DNA from: Babylonia areolata
Lineage: Eukaryota; Mollusca; Gastropoda; Neogastropoda; Buccinidae
NCBI RefSeq assembly: GCF_041734735.1
Contig: NC_134903.1
Location: forward strand, 4,280,821-4,344,820
Reading direction: 5' to 3'
DNA: 64,000 nucleotides
The translations under genes were made by a program, and so were the position numbers. The notes below the pieces were generated by a model that saw nothing but the letters and a program-made list of their open reading frames with translations, searched no databases and was not told the DNA's origin. Positions 19,616 through 32,542 of the stretch are shown in pieces; the first letter of the stretch is position 1, and each line of letters starts with the position of its first letter.

Positions 19616-20215
19616 TTCACTGCAGCCAACAGTGAAGGCTTGTCAATGACCCTTGAACTTTAGAACTGCCGTGACAGACCTGGTTAGACAGTGTTCCCCA
19701 GTGATCGGTGTTCCAGGCCCCATTTGGCCGTGGTGCTTAGTCACTGGGAGAGGCACTTTACTCTGACTTTCCTCACTCCACTCAGGTGGGAAAGGGTACC
19801 TGACTTTGGTTGGAAAAGGTAAAAATGGTGGAAGAAAAATGACTGGGCCCTGCCTTTCCAGCACTTTACTCTGACTTTCCTCACTCCACTCAGGTGGGAA
19901 AGGGTACCTGACTTCGGTTGGAAAAGGTAAAAATGGTGGAAGAAAAATGACTGGGCCCTGCCTTTCCAGCACTTTACTCTGACTTTCCTCACTCCACTCA
20001 GGTGGGAAAGGGTACCTGACTTCGGTTGGAAAAGGTAAAAATGGTGGAAGAAAAATGACTGGGCCCTGCCTTTCCAGCACTTTACTCCGACTTTCCTCAC
20101 TCCACTCAGGTGGGAAAGGGTACCTGACTTCAGTTGGAAAAGGTAAAAATGGTGGAAGAAAAATGACTGGGCCCTGCCTTTCCAAATCAAGTCCTAGATA
20201 CAGTTGATATACCAC
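19616..20215 (+). repeat. Interspersed repeat with a 108-bp tandem core (4 copies)
   Basis: A dispersed element (blocks GGCCCCATTTGGCCGTGGTG, CACTCAGGTGGGAAAGGGTA and, at the right, GGCTGTAAATGGCTATAGGA). Its internal 108-bp segment, about 19750-20180, is tandemly repeated four times at very high identity. Because 108 is divisible by three, long Pro/Phe-rich frames stay open on the minus strand; I do not call them genes. Confidence 0.85.
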
Positions 20216-20991
20216 AGTGGCTGTAAATGGCTATAGGATGTTTACCATTTAACTATGAGATCACCATGGATTATGATAATGAAATTGTGCTCCAACCGGT
20301 TGTCATTCAAAAGAATATGTGAAGATGATTTTAACATGTAATAATGATTTTGTAAAAATGCTTCTATAACTAGTATAAACATATTTGTAAACACATATAC
20401 ATGAAAGCACACACATGAAGACACGTGAGCATACATATGTGGCTCATATCATATACCCATGTAAACACCCACACACAATTATGACACCAACAACAAAAAC
20501 AAAAAAAGAAGAAGAAATTCAGCATGATAAATCTCTTTGTGTTAAATTTCCTGCATGCTGATTTTGAGAAAGAGCAGAACCGTTGCCACACTCCAGAAAC
20601 ACAAGCAACACAATCTTTTGAATTCAACAGTTTATTAACTGAACAAATGGGTAAATTTAATGGAAACAATCAACAATCATAACTGTGATAAAAGTCAATA
20701 CAATTTATAAATTTGTAACAAGTATTAAACAAGCAAACCACATAAACTAATACTGAGCTGAACAAAGCAAACATAATGTTAACATTAAACAATATTGTAT
20801 GACAAATAAGTTTATCATAAGATAAAAGTTGATCATAACATGACACCAGGCAAAGTAAAACAAAGAAGTGAGCTGAAAAAAAAGAAAGATCCCACAATAA
20901 TACTGAACTAGAACAACTGTTTATACAACAGTTAACAAAACACCAGATGAACATACCAAAATAAGATGGGGTTTTTTGTTTGTTGTTTATC

Positions 20992-21041
<50 letters not shown>

Positions 21042-22090
21042 GCATGTCCCAAATTTTTCTCAGTGCAGGAATGGGTTAAGGAAAAAAATTGTTACACAAT
21101 TTTCAAAACATCACTGCCTGAGTATAAATTCATTTAAAAAGAAATATAGTTTGATGCTATCCTGGAACAGTCTGTAACATATTCATACTGTTATTATTAA
21201 CCTTCAGTTCTGCTCAGATATTCCTAGGATTGTGAAAAATATCATTAGAACCAATAAAACAACAAAGGCAAAAGAAAAAGAAAAAAAGAAGAGGAAAAAA
21301 AACAACAAAAAAACCCCCACTGACTTTTCCTTTTGTACCATCTGGAAATGCTGTTAAAAACTGCAAAGGAAAATTTTTTTTCATGTGTATTTTTACCACA
21401 TTTTATATCACCTTCACAGCTACTAAGTGATTCATACATAAATTAAGGCAATACTTTCTTAAACTCACAGCGTACATAGATGGCTCCTGTCCATTTCAAT
21501 GGAGGTCTCAAAGATAATCATCTGTACACACCTATACACCAATTCTCAAATGGCACTGTATGAATAGTGGTTAAAGTGAACAGCACACAAACACAGACAA
21601 CAGCAGTATCAATCTTGGTGAAAAATTTTCAAAACAGCACTGAATATATGCAGTTTAAAGGTAATAAGAACAGCACCTTTCAATGTGTCAATAGCACCTT
21701 TCTATGAGTCATATATATAATTATATATATCACAGAATACTTTTCGCATGACTGTCTGTTTCAGCTATTTACACATTCAGTCTCTCAGTCACTGAACATG
21801 TCAGTGTTTCAAAAGACTGATACATATGTAATATTCATCTGTAATTTGTCCGACAAGTGAACAGACATCAAATATTTAAGCCATTGACTGCTGCTAACAA
21901 GCATGCTCATCAGTAAAGTTTTGTCAATTCGCTGAGAAAAGACTGAGCTTACTGGCTTGGATGCCAGTCATCACTCTTTATTTCAACCTTATCCTTTCCA
22001 CAATGCATTACTTCTATTCATGAAAAATAATTACACCACTTACAAGCTGTCAAAACAGTAACTGCAAAAAAAACCTGTATATGCCACACT
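20216..22090. other. Intergenic, possible 3' flank of the ZCWPW gene
   Basis: AT-rich, mostly non-repetitive, with a (GT)n tract at 20993-21038. Minus-strand AATAAA strings (for example near 21975) could serve as poly(A) signals, but the distance from the stop codon at 23679 is long. No exon recognised. Confidence 0.4.
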
Positions 22091-22091
22091 G

Positions 22092-22463
22092 GTCTCCTCC
22101 TCCTCCTGTTCGTGGGCTGCAACTCCCATGTTCACTCGTATATACACGAGTGGGCTTTTACGTGTATGACCGTTTTTACCCCGCCATGTAGGCTTTCGGG
22201 GGTGTGCATGCTGGGTATGTACTTGTTTCCATAACCCACCGAACGCTGACATGGATTACAGGATCTTTAACGTGCGTATTTGATCTTTTGCTTGCGTATA
22301 CACACGAAGGGGGTTCAGGCACTAGCAGGTCTGCACATATGTTGACCTGGGAGATCGGAAAAATCTCCACCCTTTACCCACCAGGCGCCGTCACCGAGAT
22401 TCGAACCCGGGACCCTCAGATTGAAAGTCCAATGCTTTAACCATTCGGCTACTGCGCCCGTCA
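22092..22463 (-). repeat. SINE family A, near full length, reversed
   Basis: Reverse orientation of the tRNA-headed SINE: the right end gives box B GGGTTCGAATC and box A-like GTAGCCGAATGGTTAAAG; the left end has GTTCGTGGGCTGCAACTCCC. The best preserved copy in the window, so probably the youngest. Confidence 0.88.
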
Positions 22464-22837
22464 CACTGGTCTAATTTCACATAAGTTCAGCAGTCAAAGG
22501 GTTAAATAAGTGTTGACACTGAAACTTTTCATACCCCGTTATTTGTCATGTACATGGAAAAAAGGTTACCATTACTTTATCAAAAATGTTTTAGTTTACA
22601 GGAAAAACAGAAGAAAAAAAAACACAGCAGAAATCAGAAATTAACAGCAACAAGGAAACTGGCAACAATTTGGCAGATTTCAGCCACCTTCTATCTGCTG
22701 TATCTGGAGAGTGACATACAGAGTGACTCAGAAGTCAGTGATTTTCAAACTCCACAGAAGTAAGTGTGAGCGAGTGTTTGTGTTTGTGTTCGTGCATGTG
22801 CATGTGTGTGCATGCCCACATGCACACGTGACTAAAG

Positions 22838-23120
22838 ATTGACTGAATGACACAGGAAACAAATGATGGTGCACCTAAAGGTAGCTGTTAGTCAGCTCTA
22901 CCCAGGTAAGCAGCCTGTTGTGCAAATAACTTAACGTTTGTGCAGTGCTTAGGGTTTGGTCTCTGACCGATGACAGGTGCTATAAAAGTATCTAGGTGTT
23001 TGTACAGTGCTTAGGGTTTGGTCTGACCAGTGATAGGTGCCATATCAGTATCTATGTGTTTGTAAAGCACTTAAGAGTTTGGTCTGACTGATGATAGGTG
23101 CTACAGAAGTATCTATATCA
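22838..23120 (+). repeat. SINE family C tail with tripled 3' unit
   Basis: TGACTGAATGACACAGGAAA, CTCTACCCAGGTAAGCAGCC and TGTTGTGCAAATAACTT, then a ~63-bp unit (CAGTGCTTAGGGTTTGGTCT ... GGTGCTATAAAAGTATCTA) repeated three times. Matches the tails at 27985-28440 and 38820-38960. Confidence 0.75.
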
Positions 23121-23677
23121 ATCAGTCTTGGCCACTTCCAGAGGGTCAGATATGACAATGTTGAATGTATTGTACTGTACTGTATTGTATTGTATTGTAT
23201 TGTATTGCACTGTATTGTATTGTATTGTACTGTATTGTCAGTCCTCAGCCATTTCCAGAGGGTTGTACATGACACTGTCACAGTCACTGTTGCCTTTGGA
23301 GGGAAGATGCATTGTATTGTATTGTATTGTCTTGTCTTGTGTTGCACTGCACTGCACTGCATGGCATTGCATTGCATTGTATTGCGTTGCATTGTACTGT
23401 ACTGTACTGTACTATACTGTCAGTCCTTAACCATTTCCAGAGGGTCGGACATGACCCTGTCACGGTCACTGCAGCCCTTGGAGGGAAGATGCATTGTATT
23501 GTATTGTACTGTACTGTATTGTCAATCCTAAGACATTTTCAGAGGGCTGGACATGACACTGTTGCAGTCATTGTCGCCCTTGGAGGGAAGATGTATTGTA
23601 TTGTATTGTATTGCAATATATTGTATTGCAATATATTGTATTGTATTGTATTGTATTGTACTGTACTGTACTCTATT
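23121..23677 (-). pseudogene. Tandem copies of the ZCWPW gene's last ~25 codons and stop
   Basis: The block at the real gene end (23678-23750: CATTTCCAGAGGGTCGGACA, CACTGTCGCGGTCACTG, CCCTTGGAGGG) recurs at about 23421-23490 and 23523-23592, at 23237-23306, and as a stub at 23125-23157. Between copies run (TGTAT)n/(TGTAC)n pentamers. The reading direction is that of the gene; stop-codon contexts are copied too. Confidence 0.9.
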
Positions 23678-23678
23678 G

Positions 23679-25027
23679 TCAGTCCTCAACCATTTCCAGA
23701 GGGTCGGACATGACACTGTCGCGGTCACTGGCGCCCTTGGAGGGCACCTGCAGCACCTGTTCCAGGCTGGGGATGGGCAGGTCTTCCTCCAGGTCCAGAC
23801 AGTCACTGTCACTGTCCCCCTCCTCCCTCCTCCCCTTCCCCCTCCTCTGGGCCTCCACACCCCTTCCACTCTTCCATTTCCTGTCAGCCGCGTCCTCCAT
23901 GAAGGCTGTCTTATCGTCATCTTCATCGCTGTTGTCGTTGTGGCTCATGTCCATGGAAGGCACGAACTGGTCTTGGTTCAGCGGTGAGGACTTGTGGGGA
24001 GTCAGGTTTTCTTGTGTGGTCGTTGGACGCTGGTCTGCTGCTTGGTCAGGGCCTGGCAGTTGGTCTTGCTTTGGGACTGCCGACATCTCGGGGTCGCTGC
24101 CTTCTGGACCCCAATGGTCAGGTTTGTGAAGGGCTTCTTCATCACTGCCACGAGATGTGGCTGCTTGAATCAAGGCTGTAGGATCTGAAGATGACTTCTG
24201 CGGGAAAGACTTCTCTGGCTTCACAGGGGCGACAAACTTCTGTGGTTTTGTTTTTATTTTCTTGTCTTCAAGACTGGCAGTCGCTTTTTTTTTCTTCAGA
24301 TTTTCGTCTCTCTTTTTGGCCATTTCTGACTTGAAGAGCCTCTTTTTCTTATGAGGTTGCTGTGTTTTCTGTAGCTGGTCCACGTCACTGTCACTTTCTG
24401 ATGGGTTCTTCTTACAAATTTTTTCCCCTTCCTTCCAGGAGTCTTCAGGTTTTCTGCCTTCAGACTTTAGAGACGATTTCTTGTGGGTATTTTTCTTTTC
24501 TTCGCTTTTACTCTCTGCAGACTTGAATTTTTTCTTGAGGGGTTTTGCAGCCTTTGTCAATTTTCGGCAGCCTTCATCAGATGAAACAGAGTGACTTGAA
24601 TCAGAGTCTGTGGAATAGTCTTTCCTTTCCCGTTGGTGGCCCTGAGCTTTGACAGAACTCACTTTATGAGATACACAGGCACTGTATACATATGCTCTGA
24701 ATTTCTTCTTAGACTTGGACCCGTCCAAACCTTTCTTCTCTGCCTTTTTATGTTCCACAGTTTTTCCTCCAGATTTGGGTAATCCCTTCACCACCCTTCC
24801 ACCTTTGTGACTATCATGTTTTGCTTTTCCCTTCTGTCGGTCCACCAGTCTTTTCTTCTTGTTGGCTTCCTCATACTGGCTGTCATCGTCATCACTGTCA
24901 TCATTATCACCGTCATCAGGGCTGGAGGACTGTGAGCTGCGGTTTGAGGCACAGGAGTCAGAGTCACTGCTGTCTTCTGTTTGCTGTCGGTCTGCAACCA
25001 GTCTGCTCTTCTTGGAGGCTGCCGCTC
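23679..25027 (-). CDS. ZCWPW1: ZCWPW exon 13, terminal disordered exon with stop (residues 798-1246)
   Basis: Acceptor GTCCACAG. 449 codons rich in Ser/Asp/Lys, with alternating acidic runs and KKKFK/KKKR stretches, ending VMSDPLEMVED then stop at 23679. No fold recognised. The last ~25 codons are duplicated several times just downstream. Confidence 0.88.
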
Positions 25028-28000
25028 CTGTGGACAACATGACGCATTTGTAGTGTTGTCTTGGTGTATAGATACACATATAGGTGTTTTCTCATGAGCA
25101 CACGTGTGTCATCATGCACTATTGTATATGTGTTGTTTCATGTACGGCGCTTAGAACCCATTACATGGGGAGTTTCCACCATATAAGAACTGTCTATTAT
25201 TATCATATCATGGATTATGCCTTGATGGGTGGGACAGACAGCGGTTAAAGCATTGGACTTGCAACATTTTTGCCTTGGGTTCTAATCCCAGTCAAGACAC
25301 CTGATGGAGGTTTTCCAACACCCTGGTAAACAGATGTGCAGGTCTGTTAGCGACTGAACCTCCATGTGTATACACAAGCAGAAAATCAATTGCACATGTA
25401 AAAGACCCCATAATGTTAGCGTTCGGTGGGTTATGGAAACAAGAACATACCCAGTATGCACGCCCTCAAAGAGGGAGCATGGTGGAAAGCACACTCATAC
25501 GTATACAAGTGAACATGGGAGATGCAGCCCACAAACGCAGAAGACAACTCATGCTGATCTTCATTAAAAAATGTTTTGTGAATTATAATCAATATGACAC
25601 CGACTCCATTGCCATAACTGTTTTGCTGGAGGTATATGCCTTAAATGCCACTTTTATATGAATACTAGGTCTGTAGTACAAATCTTAGAGACAATTTACA
25701 AACATTCTTACAAGAATATTAAAAAAGTTTATACTACATCATTTTTCCCTCAGATATTCACATAATTATATGTTATTTATCTTGGCAATATGTGCCCACT
25801 AAAAGTTTATTAGCATTTGCATGTCATTGTATTTGTATGCACTAATTTGACTAAAGAAATGAAATGGTGAAAGTGAAGTTTATCAGATTATTCATGGAAC
25901 TGAATGACAACCATTGTTTTTCAACGACAAAAGATGGTTGACAACAGTAACCAATTTATGTTTAGTATAGCCATGCACATATATTTAATTGACTGTTCTA
26001 ATTGTTTTCAAATGTATATTATTCACTTTCTATTGAAGATACAAAGGCAAAACCAACAGGAACAAAAAAGGTATAGCTAAAAGCCAGTTGACAAGAAATG
26101 TGAATATTGTAAAAAAAAAAAAAAAATACTGTAGTACTGCAAGAAGTAAATACTGATCTGGGCTGGGGTGTTAAATGTCATAAGGTTAGGGATCCCATAA
26201 ATTTTTATGAACCTCAGGGCAGTGAATTCATACCCACTGTGTCTGGGGCTCAGCACAGGAAGGCAGTGAATTCATACCCACTGTGTCTGGGGCTCAGCAC
26301 AGGAAGGCAGTGAATTTGTACAGTGTCTTGGGCTCAGCACAGGAAGGCAGTGAATTCATACCCACTGTGTCTGGGGCTCAGCACAGGAAGGCAGTGAATT
26401 CATGCCCATTGTGTCTTGGGCTCAGCACAGGAAGGCAGTGAATTTGTACAGTGTCTTGGGCTCAGCACAGGAAGGCAGTGAATTCATACCCACTGTGTCT
26501 GGTGCTCAGCACAGGAAGGCAGTGAATTCATACCCACTGTATCTGGGGCTCAGCACGGGAAGGCAGTGAATTTTCATACCCACTGTGTCTGGGGTTCAGC
26601 ATAGAAAGGCAGTGAATTCATACAGTGTCTGGGGCTCAGCACAGGAAGGCAGTGAATTCATACCCACTGTGTCTGGGGCTCAGCACAGGAACGCAGTGAA
26701 TTCATGCCCACTGTGTCTGGGGTTCAGCATAGAAAGGCAGTGAATTCATACACTGTATCTAGGGCTCAGCACAGGAAGGCAGTGAATCCATACCCACTGT
26801 GTCTAGGGCTCAGCACAGTAAGGCAGTGAGTTCATACCCACTGTGTCTGGGGCTCAGCACGGGAAGGCAGTGAATTCATACCCACTGTGTCTGGGGATCA
26901 GCACAGGAAGGCAGTGAATTCATATCCACTGTGTCTGGGGCTCAGCACAGTAAGGCAGTGAATTCATACACTGTGTCTGGGGCTCAGCACGGGAAGGCAG
27001 TGAATTCATACCCACTGTGTCTGGGGCTCAGCACAGGAAGGCAGTGAATTCATACCCACTGTGTCTAGGGCTCAGCACAGGAAGGCAGTGAATTCATCCC
27101 CACTGTGTCTGGGGCTCAGCACAGGAAGGCAGTGAATTCATCCCCACTGTGTCTGGGGCTCAGCACAGGAAGGCAGTGAATTCATACCCACTGTGTCTTG
27201 GGGTCAGCACATGAAGGCAGTGAGTTCATATCCACTGTGTCTGGGGCTCAGTACAGGAAGGCAGTGAATTCATACCCACTGTGTCTGGGGCTCAGTACAG
27301 GAAGGCAGTGAATTCATACCCACTGTGTCTGGGGATCAGCACAGGAAGGCAGTGAATTCATGCCCACTGTGTCTGGGGATCAGCACATGAAGGCAGTGAA
27401 TTCATACCCACTGTGTCTGGGGATCAGCACAGGAAGGCAGTGAATTCATACCCACTGTGTCTAGGGCTCAGCACAGGAAGGCAGTGAATTCATACCCACT
27501 GTGTCTGGGGCTCAGCACAGGAAGGCAGTGAGTTCATACCCACTGTGTCTGGGGTTCAGCACAGGAAGGCAGTGAGTTCATACCCACTGTGTCTGGGGCT
27601 CAGCACAGGAAGGCAGTGAATTCATACACTGTGTCTGGGGATCAGCACAGGAAGGCAGTGAATTCACACTCACTGTGTCTGGGGCTTAGCGTAGGTGGGG
27701 CCCAGTCCTCTCCTTTCACTATTTCAACCTTCCCCAACAGAAATCAGGTACACTGGGTGGAATGAGACAAACGGGAGTCAAGTCTCATTCCCAAGGAGGC
27801 AATACCACGCGAACACAGGGCTTTGAACCCTGATCACTGGTGAACAGTGGATCAGAAGACCAACACTTGACCGATTCTGCCACAGCTTCTCCAGGCTGAG
27901 ATGCAAGACATCTAAATTTAGATGTGTTACAACCTGTTCTAACATATCAGACGTCTGTTTATAAGTATACTCTGTAGAGAGGTGACCTAAAAGTAAAGCG

Positions 28001-28762
28001 TCTGCCTAGGAAGTGAGAGAATCTGAGGTTGCTGCATCGAATCACAAAGCTGCTTTCACTAGACCAAAAGGTTGTCTGGACACTAGTCTTTCGTATGAGA
28101 CAACAAACCAAGATCCCATATGCATCACACACTTTTTGCGTGTAAAAGAAAAATTTGGAACAGCAGCTGTCCTGGGCAAATCCCTGTATGTAACTGAAGC
28201 CTGACTGAATGACACAGGAAATGAATGATGAACACCTAAATGCAGCTGTCAGTCCTACCCAGGTGTGCAGCCTGTCGTGTAAATAACTGTAAAGCACTTA
28301 GACCTGTCGTGTAAATAACTGTAAAGCACTTAGACCTGTCGTGTAAATAACTGTAAAGCACTTAGACCTGTCGCGTAAATAACTGTAAAGCACTAGAGTT
28401 TGGTCTATGACCAAAGATGGTGCTATATAAGTATCAACCATAATAATGATTATCAAAAAGAATGTTCTGCCATACAATCAGGTTGTAGAAACAAGGTCAC
28501 CTGACGCACTGCCATGCTTTCTGGCTGGTTTCCTCTTCTGCGGTTTTCTGGTGCTTGCCTCAGCTTGAAACACACACAGCTGTCTGATAAAGTATGCTTC
28601 TGAACAACAACTCACACACAAACATTTGTACTTCAACACACTCACGTACACACTCACATACACACACACACACATTTGTACTCTCTCTCTCTCTCACACA
28701 CTCAAATACATGTGCGTACACACACTAACACACAGACACTCACAGACATGTTTAGATACATC

Positions 28763-28800
<38 letters not shown>

Positions 28801-31651
28801 CAAAATGGACTTCCATACAGGACTTCCATCTTGACAATAAGTTCAAAAGACTCAAAGTAACAAAAATATGAAAGTCAATTTATTAAAAAAAAGAAATGAA
28901 TTATCTAAAAAGAAATGAATAGAACAATGGAAGCGGAAAGAAACAATACTTATGTATCATGAATAAAAGAACAACAACAACAACAAAAACACCACGAATG
29001 ATTTAACTTCAACAGACAACACAATACTTCAAGTATTAAAAAGAAATCAGAAGTGAAATAAAATATGATGCAATACACATTTCAATTATCATAACAGGGG
29101 AATCAGAGAGCCAGCACGTACTTTTAGAAGACATACAAGACTCTGCATGTCACAATCAAATGAAAAATTTTAACAGTTCTGTTTCAAGGACGTGTCAAAG
29201 TGTGTGGACTGACCCATACACAGTACACCACATCTGCGTTTAAAAAAAAAAGAAAAAAAGCAACCGATGCCTGATCTTTACATAATCCTGATGTGCTAAT
29301 CAGACCCAGGCCAACAATCACTGAAAAATATTTCATACACATGCAAGCAAATATATCCATGTAAACATGCGATATTGAACTTATTTTCTGGTGGAGTTCA
29401 TGCATCCTTGATCACACTGAAGCAGCTGCTGCTCTGTAAAATCTGTTCTGACTGTACGTTTTGAGTAAATAAAAAAACAAACTGTGCAAGACAGCAGATG
29501 ATAATGGTTATACCTTTTGTCCATTTGGTCTTTATGTTTCTGAAGCATGCTGAGAATCCAAAGCGGTTCAGTCGGTCCTGCAACACAAATCCACTGACAA
29601 AATATAAAAAAAACTGTTGTAAGAGAATCACAAAATCTCTTTGCCCCTTTGGGGGTGTGCCAGATATGCACTGAAGGTTAATTTACGACAGTATTTGCAT
29701 GCCTGAAAAATGCAATTTTTATGTCCAAGAAATCACTGTTTTCTGTTTTACAGCATTTCTACATGCCCTACTGACAAGACTGAGAGTAGAACAATTTCAT
29801 CTCAAATTCAAAGTAATTTTGTCCTGAATTTACCGCTTCATGACAATGTTTGACAACAGTAACATATGTTCAAGTTTTATTCTCTAACTTGAACATGAAA
29901 AAAGAAAAAAACAACACCAAATTTTGGAGGGAATTTTTTTTGCTGAAAGACAAAAGCAAGGGCAGAATGAACAAAAGCAGCAGCATAAAAAAGAGAACTA
30001 AAAAGCTATCAGTGTTGATTTTTCCACACACACACACAGAAACACATACAAATACACAGACCCAGAGGAAACACAGATAATCTAGACCAGGAGATAACAA
30101 AGGCTCACTGTTTTCGTTTCACACGCAAGTAAAAAATGATGTGACGCTCATTTCTTTCTCCTACAGTCAACAAGATGCTAACATAAATGATTTCAACATC
30201 AACCAAATTTTTTTTTATCTCTTTGGTTCTTAGCCACTGTCAGTAATATAAGTTTCAGTTTCAGTTTCAAGAAGGTGTCAAACCATATGGACTAATCCAC
30301 ATACACTAAATGAAGAACAAATTATATCAAATGTAACGAAAACGAAAGATACACTGAAGGCAAATGACAGAAATAAAACAATCAGTAATATGTAATGAAC
30401 AATCATGTGTTTATCACCAACACAACTGTCATTGTGCAATAACTTTGCAAGATGACTGCCAAAAAAGAGGACATTGCATGTGTAAACAGAGGGGAAGTAA
30501 CAAACTAGGGGAGGCTACTGAGCACAGCTACTTGCTTTGGTGGAGTAGTATTTTGAACACCACAGGAACAAGAGCCCTGCCAGAGTCTGCACCAATGGAT
30601 CACAGAAGTGTATGTGAAACTTAACATGTCTACACAAGCAACACAAAGGTAAAAAAAAAAAGCTATTACCTGCAAAGACATATGCAAAGCCAACTCGGCT
30701 CTTCTCACAGCTACCTGCATCTCTCTTTTGTATTTGTGTCCTTTCATGAACATCTGAAAAGAAGAGAAAATGTCTCTCTACTTGCTGGCAAAACACTTCA
30801 ATGTTCAAAGCATCTGAAAAGAAGAGAAACTGTCTGTCTACTTGCTGGCAAAACACTTCAATGTTTATGTCATCTGAAAAGAAGAGAAAATGTCTGTCTA
30901 CTTGCTGGCAAAACACTTCAATGTTCACAGCATCTGAAAAGAAGAGAAAATGTCTCTCTACTTGCTGGCAAAACACTTCAATGTTCACAGCATCTGAAAA
31001 GAAGAGAAACTGTCTGTCTACTTGCTGGCAAAACACTTCAATGTTTATGTCATCTGAAAAGAAGAGAAAATGTCTGTCTACTTGCTGGCAAAACACTTGA
31101 CAGTTTACATCATCTGAAAACAAGAGAAAAAGTGTATCTACTTGCTGGCAAAACACTTCAATGTTTACATCATCTGAAAATACGAGAAAATGTTCATCTA
31201 CATGCTGGCAAAACACTTCAATGTTTACATCATCTGAAAAGAAGAAATCAATCTATATACACTTGCTGGCAAAACAGTTTTTACATCATGAAACTGTATT
31301 CACATGCATTTGTCTGTGTTTTTCTTTCATTTAGAAACAATAAAGATTTTCTTTATTGAAAAGAGACTGCAGTAAAAAAAAAAAAAAAAAAAAAAATCCT
31401 ATCTTTGAATATTTTTTGTTGGTACTTGTCCAACTCAACTGCCTTCACCTAACTTGTGTGAGGACAAAATATTACTAAGTATAAATGGTCATCTAAACAT
31501 TCAAGAGAAGCCTTTTTTTCGATTTGTGGGTTACAACTCCCACATTCACAAGTGTATGAGTAGCCTTTTATGAACAGTACCATTTTATCCGGCCACATAG
31601 GCAGCCATACTCCATTTCTCGTGGTGGAAGCAAACCTTTTTAGTCTGAAAG

Positions 31652-31699
<48 letters not shown>

Positions 31700-32475
31700 T
31701 GCGTGTGCGCGCAAGCGCGCATGTGTTGTAGTATCTGTGGATCTATACTGATGATATAACAGACATTACTCTCAAAAGTAGCCTCATTCTGACTACTTGG
31801 GAAGTTGGCATAGCAACGCCAGTTGGAAACTAATGAGGACACTTCACACTTCGTCTCTGGAAATGACTTCCAAGCATTCTCATGCTTACAGACTAAAGTA
31901 CAAAACACAAGAAATCAAAAGACACATGTAAGATCTTTTTATTTTTTTCATATTTCTTAATTACTTCAGCTGCAGATATCCATGGTGCGTGGTTCCTTTA
32001 GAAAGAAAAACTATTTTTTCCTTGATATGTGATGAAAAGACATCTTTTGTACTTCAGTGTTTTGGTCACAGTCATGAAAATATGTAGAATTTAAGTACAG
32101 ACTTGAATACTTCAACTTGAGAATTCACACACACACACACACACACACAGAGTTGCCAAATGGGAAAAAAGAAAATGCTGACCGATCCTGGAGAAAAGTG
32201 GTTCACTGTGAGGTGCTGAATTCTGTCCTTTCTGACCCATGACCTGGTCACTGCCTCGTCCAGGAATACCACATGATATTCCGTCTGTCCACAACATGTG
32301 TGAGGTAAGGTAAGGTAAGGTAAGGTAAGGTAAGGTAAGATGGGATGAGATGAGATGAGATGAGATGAGAAGAACATCATAATCTCTTCAAGAAAAATTA
32401 CACAAGGTGCTGCACCGTTGGGTTTCATTTTTGTTTGTTGTTTGACATTTTAAGAATATGTAGGATAGAGTGTGT

Positions 32476-32542
<67 letters not shown>

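Noticed and set aside
30515-31216. 233-codon minus frame with 20-residue repeats (FCQQVDRHFLFFSD)
   Set aside because: A 60-bp array keeps the frame open; it is out of frame with exon 10, whose own frame meets a stop inside each unit.
31800-31908. Possible ZCWPW exon reading VCKHENAWKSFPETKCEVSS
   Set aside because: It has an acceptor-like TTTAG, but inclusion between exons 9 and 10 breaks the phase, while exons 9 and 10 join cleanly without it.
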